Part shown: positions 21,767 to 24,574 of the stretch, piece by piece
Position numbering within the stretch: the first letter of the stretch is position 1
Layout: the number at the start of each line of letters is the position of its first letter
Origin: an uncultured Prevotella sp.
GTDB lineage: Bacteria; Bacteroidota; Bacteroidia; Bacteroidales; Bacteroidaceae
DNA: 24,574 nt
Direction: 5' to 3'
Assembly: GCA_937916405.1 (NCBI GenBank)
Contig: CALFUF010000006.1
Span: 1-24,574 of the forward strand
Position numbers and translations under genes: made by a program
Notes under the pieces: generated by a model
What the model was told of the DNA's origin: nothing
What the model saw: the letters and a program-made list of their open reading frames with translations, nothing else
Database searches by the model: none

Positions 21767-23380
21767 TTAGAGTTTTGGACCAGCAGCAACCAAAGCCTTA
21801 CCAGCCTCGTTACCCTCATACTTCTTAAAGTTCTTAATGAAGCGACCTGCCAAATCCTCTGCCTTCTTGTTCCACTCAGCTGCGTCAGCATATGTGTCAC
21901 GAGGATCAAGGATATTAGTGTCTACACCTTCCAACTGTGTGGGAACCTCGAAATCGAAGTAAGGAATCTTCTTGGTAGGAGCCTTCAAGATAGCACCGCC
22001 CAGGATAGCATCAATGATACCACGAGTATCACGAATGGAGATACGCTTACCTGTACCATTCCAACCAGTATTTACGAGATATGCCTTAGCACCGCTCTTC
22101 TCCATCTTCTTCACGAGTTCCTCAGCATACTTGGTAGGATGTAACTCGAGGAATGCCTGTCCGAAACAAGCGGAGAATGTTGGTGTAGGTTCTGTAATAC
22201 CACGCTCAGTACCTGCCAACTTAGCTGTGAAGCCTGAGAGGAAGTAGTACTTCGTCTGCTCTGGAGTCAGAATAGATACTGGAGGCAGAACACCGAAGGC
22301 ATCTGCAGAGAGGAAGATGACGTTCTGAGCGTCAGGACCCGCACTCTTACCATTTACCTTCTTGGCGATCTTCTCAATGTGCTCGATAGGATATGATACA
22401 CGAGTATTCTCTGTAACACTCTTATCTGCGAAATCAATCTTACCATTAGCGTCAACTGTCACGTTCTCTAAGAGGGCGTCACGACGGATTGCGTTGTAGA
22501 TATCAGGCTCGCTCTCTTTGTCAAGGTTGATAACCTTAGCATAGCAACCACCCTCAAGGTTGAATACACCCTCGTCATCCCATCCGTGCTCGTCATCACC
22601 AATCAACAGACGCTTAGGATCGGTAGACAGGGTTGTCTTACCTGTACCAGAAAGACCAAAGAAGATAGCAGTATTCTTACCTTCCATGTCAGTATTAGCA
22701 GAGCAGTGCATAGAAGCAATACCCTGTAAAGGCAGATAGTAGTTCTGCATAGAGAACATACCCTTCTTCATCTCACCACCATACCAGGTGTTGATGATAA
22801 CCTGCTCACGACTGGTAGTATTGAAAGCGACACATGTCTCTGAGTTCAGACCCAGCTCCTTGTAGTTCTCTACCTTTGCCTTAGAAGCATTGTAGATAAC
22901 GAAGTTAGGCTCGAATTTCTCCAACTCCTCAGCAGTAGGCTGGATGAACATGTTCTTAACGAAGTGAGCCTGCCAAGCTACCTCTACGATAAAACGAACA
23001 GCAAGACGAGTAGCCTCATTAGCACCGCAGAAAGCATCAACTACATAAAGCTCCTTGTTGCAAAGCTCCTTAATAGCAATGTCCTTAACCTGTGCCCAAA
23101 CATCCTCACTCATGGGATGGTTGTCATTCTTGTACTCCTCAGTAGTCCACCAAACTTTATCCTTGCTCTGCTCATCGCATACAATATACTTATCCTTAGG
23201 AGAACGACCTGTATAAATACCTGTCATCACGTTAACAGCATTAAGCTCAGTGTTCTGACCTTTGTCATAACCAGTCAGACCAGCCTTTGTCTCCTCTTCA
23301 AAGAGGTACTCATAAGATGGATTGTGCGCAATCACGGTAGAACCTGTGATTCCATACTTTGTCAAATCTAACTTTGCCAT
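21767..23380 (-). CDS. pckA: Phosphoenolpyruvate carboxykinase (ATP)
   Basis: 537 residues. The ATP-dependent family is clear: TGRSPKDKYIV (Arg59 substrate site), NTWYGGEMKKGMFSMQNYYL (metal-binding Lys), MHCSAN (His225), P-loop GLSGTGKTTLSTD at 242-254 and LIGDDEHGWDDEGVFN (kinase-2 metal site). It interconverts oxaloacetate + ATP and phosphoenolpyruvate + CO2 + ADP. In Bacteroidetes fermenting sugars it usually runs in the carboxylating direction on the way to succinate. It has its own promoter and terminator, so it is a monocistronic unit. Start MAKLDLTKYG is typical. Confidence 0.97.
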   Translation of the reverse strand: MAKLDLTKYGITGSTVIAHNPSYEYLFEEETKAGLTGYDKGQNTELNAVNVMTGIYTGRSPKDKYIVCDEQSKDKVWWTTEEYKNDNHPMSEDVWAQVKDIAIKELCNKELYVVDAFCGANEATRLAVRFIVEVAWQAHFVKNMFIQPTAEELEKFEPNFVIYNASKAKVENYKELGLNSETCVAFNTTSREQVIINTWYGGEMKKGMFSMQNYYLPLQGIASMHCSANTDMEGKNTAIFFGLSGTGKTTLSTDPKRLLIGDDEHGWDDEGVFNLEGGCYAKVINLDKESEPDIYNAIRRDALLENVTVDANGKIDFADKSVTENTRVSYPIEHIEKIAKKVNGKSAGPDAQNVIFLSADAFGVLPPVSILTPEQTKYYFLSGFTAKLAGTERGITEPTPTFSACFGQAFLELHPTKYAEELVKKMEKSGAKAYLVNTGWNGTGKRISIRDTRGIIDAILGGAILKAPTKKIPYFDFEVPTQLEGVDTNILDPRDTYADAAEWNKKAEDLAGRFIKNFKKYEGNEAGKALVAAGPKL

Positions 23381-23430
23381 AATTTCTTTATTTTATTGAA
23401 TGATACTATTACCTACTTTCGAATGCGATG

Positions 23431-23438
23431 CAAAGGTA
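23431..23438 (-). promoter_or_regulatory. -7 box of pckA
   Basis: Minus strand TACCTTTG, a full consensus match, 50 bases before the ATG at 23380. Confidence 0.6.
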
Positions 23439-23552
23439 CAAAGAAAATAGGAATAAGAACTTAGGAATTAAGATTTATTTACTTTCGTAGGTTCGTTTTT
23501 TGGTTAAAGTATTCAAAAAACGGCTTCACCTTTCTATTTTTGTCACTTTGAC

Positions 23553-23584
23553 TTTGCAAAAATCAAAAGGAGTTAGTACCTTTG
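23553..23584 (+). promoter_or_regulatory. Promoter of upp
   Basis: TTTG at 23553-23556, 20 bases, TACCTTTG at 23577-23584: a complete Bacteroidetes-type promoter, 27 bases before the ATG at 23612. A TTG at 23582 in frame with upp is part of this box. Confidence 0.75.
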
Positions 23585-23611
23585 CATCCAATAAAATACC
23601 TAAAACAACAA

Positions 23612-24301
23612 ATGAAAGTAATTAATTTTGCAGAACAGAACAGCATCATCAACCATTACATGGCTGAGTTGCGTGACAAGAACTATCAGAAAAACCGCTT
23701 GAACTTCCGTCATAACGTGGAGCGTATCGGAGAAATGATGGCGTATGAGATTTCCAAAACATTGGAGTATAAGCCCAAAACGATTAAAACGCCTCTGGGA
23801 ACAGTTGACATTCCCCTCATCAAGCAAGAAGATCTGGTTATAGCTACCGTCCTTCGTGCCGGACTTCCATTCCATCAGGGATTCCTGAATGTTTTTGATG
23901 AAGCAGATAATGCTTTTGTCTCCGCCTTCCGTATGTATCTTAACCGTGAACATACGGAGGTTGGTATCCATGCTGAATACATTGCCACACCAAGTGTGAA
24001 AGGCAGGACACTGGTCATTGTTGACCCAATGCTTGCTACAGGTGGTAGTATGGCTGCGGCTATCGGGGCTCTTCTCGAAGCTGGTAAACCAAAGGCAATT
24101 CATGTATGCTGCGTGATTGCTGCACCAGAAGGTATTGAGGTAGTTAAAGAGGTTTTACCCGAAGGATCTACCATTTGGTGTGCCGCTATCGATGAAGGTA
24201 TGAACGAGCAGAAATACATCGTTCCTGGTTTCGGTGATTGTGGCGACCTCTGCTTTGGAGAGAAACTGCAATCTTTTCGTAAGATTGCGGACAAGAAGTA
24301 A
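23612..24301 (+). CDS. upp: Uracil phosphoribosyltransferase
   Basis: 229 residues from the ATG at 23612 (MKVINFAEQN). The PRPP loop VDPMLATGGS is at 138-147. ATVLRAGLPFHQGF at 78-91 is the family's region for PRPP and phosphate. The uracil-binding stretch YIVPGFGDCGDLCFG is at 202-216. It converts uracil and PRPP to UMP in pyrimidine salvage. It is transcribed divergently from pckA and ends before a strong hairpin terminator. Slightly longer than the E. coli enzyme (208 residues), as is common in this group. Confidence 0.95.
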   Translation: MKVINFAEQNSIINHYMAELRDKNYQKNRLNFRHNVERIGEMMAYEISKTLEYKPKTIKTPLGTVDIPLIKQEDLVIATVLRAGLPFHQGFLNVFDEADNAFVSAFRMYLNREHTEVGIHAEYIATPSVKGRTLVIVDPMLATGGSMAAAIGALLEAGKPKAIHVCCVIAAPEGIEVVKEVLPEGSTIWCAAIDEGMNEQKYIVPGFGDCGDLCFGEKLQSFRKIADKK

Positions 24302-24325
24302 AACTTGAAATGACTTATATGAAAT

Positions 24326-24378
24326 AAAAAGAGAAGGCACCCTCCCAAAATGGGATAGTGCCTTCTCTTTTGTTTTTT
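24326..24378. terminator. Bidirectional intrinsic terminator (upp / oxidoreductase)
   Basis: AAAAGAGAAGGCAC (24327-24340) and GTGCCTTCTCTTTT (24358-24371) pair perfectly over 14 bases. An inner TCCCA/TGGGA pair (24343-24347, 24351-24355) closes on AAA. T runs follow on the plus strand, and A runs before the stem serve the minus strand, so it ends both converging genes. Confidence 0.9.
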
Positions 24379-24574
24379 TATTTCACTTCCCAAATATCAT
24401 TAGTCTCCAACAACTCTGTGAAATTGTGGTATTTCTTCAGGGCACTCACCTCCTGAATTTGAGCATGTACAGCCTCATCATAGGTAGGAGCGTCGACATC
24501 ACGGATAACACCAAGGGCGATGGGGAAACCGTCACCATTACCCATCAGGGCGAGTTTCAACTGCAAGGTGTTGT
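24378..24574 (-). CDS. 2-oxoacid:ferredoxin oxidoreductase beta subunit, C-terminal end (runs off right edge)
   Basis: About 65 residues of the C-terminus are visible, beginning NTLQLKLALMGNG. The segments GFPIALGVIRDVDAPTYDEA and LKKYHNFTELLETNDIWEVK match the end of thiamine-diphosphate-dependent 2-oxoacid:ferredoxin oxidoreductase beta subunits of Bacteroidetes, where 'FPVALGVIR.V.APtYDeAv' is a fixed ending (from memory). The enzyme oxidatively decarboxylates a 2-oxoacid (probably 2-oxoglutarate or a related acid) with ferredoxin and coenzyme A. The catalytic parts lie outside the window. An apparent TTG start at 24566 is internal. Confidence 0.75.
   Translation of the reverse strand, partial: NTLQLKLALMGNGDGFPIALGVIRDVDAPTYDEAVHAQIQEVSALKKYHNFTELLETNDIWEVK

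Overview
The window looks like a chromosomal segment of a Bacteroidales bacterium, most likely Prevotella or a close relative. The reasons are: promoters of the Bacteroidetes type (-7 box TAnnTTTG, several with a -33 TTTG 19-20 bases upstream); starts without clear Shine-Dalgarno sites; LytS/LytTR signalling; a Cthe_2159-operon-like pair of small exported proteins; and the Bacteroidales cluster DUF6242 - DUF6089 - uppS - bamA - three Skp/OmpH paralogues - murI. No rRNA, tRNA, CRISPR array or transposase was seen.

Left part (1-2633): two small exported proteins of unknown function on the minus strand (the second runs off the left edge), a relic of an AraC-family C-terminus, a small winged-helix protein on the minus strand and an intact AraC-family regulator on the plus strand. 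The 463-base spacer that follows has no convincing gene. It holds a promoter-hairpin-promoter element, a GC-rich 15-base-pair-class hairpin and a 22-base-period tandem array.

Centre-left (2634-11612): seven consecutive minus-strand genes, each with a signal peptide and closely spaced, form one apparent operon of poorly characterised envelope proteins. A LytS-type TPR histidine kinase and a LytTR response regulator are transcribed divergently from it. Both promoters in the 241-base divergent region match the Bacteroidetes consensus at -7 and -33. This is the best candidate here for an undescribed system: an envelope-sensing kinase pair facing a set of exported proteins that it may control.

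Centre-right (11613-21330): rbfA and a LolC/LolE-type ABC permease on the plus strand meet, tail to tail with a 4-base overlap, an eight-gene minus-strand operon for envelope construction. That operon combines undecaprenyl diphosphate synthesis (uppS), outer-membrane protein insertion (bamA) with its periplasmic chaperones (three Skp-like genes), D-glutamate supply for peptidoglycan (murI), a barrel protein (DUF6089) and a surface lipoprotein (DUF6242).

Right part (21331-24574): a stand-alone unit with a promoter, a 31-codon single-membrane-span peptide and a strong terminator; then pckA with its own terminator; upp, divergent from pckA; a bidirectional terminator; and the C-terminus of a 2-oxoacid:ferredoxin oxidoreductase beta subunit at the right edge.
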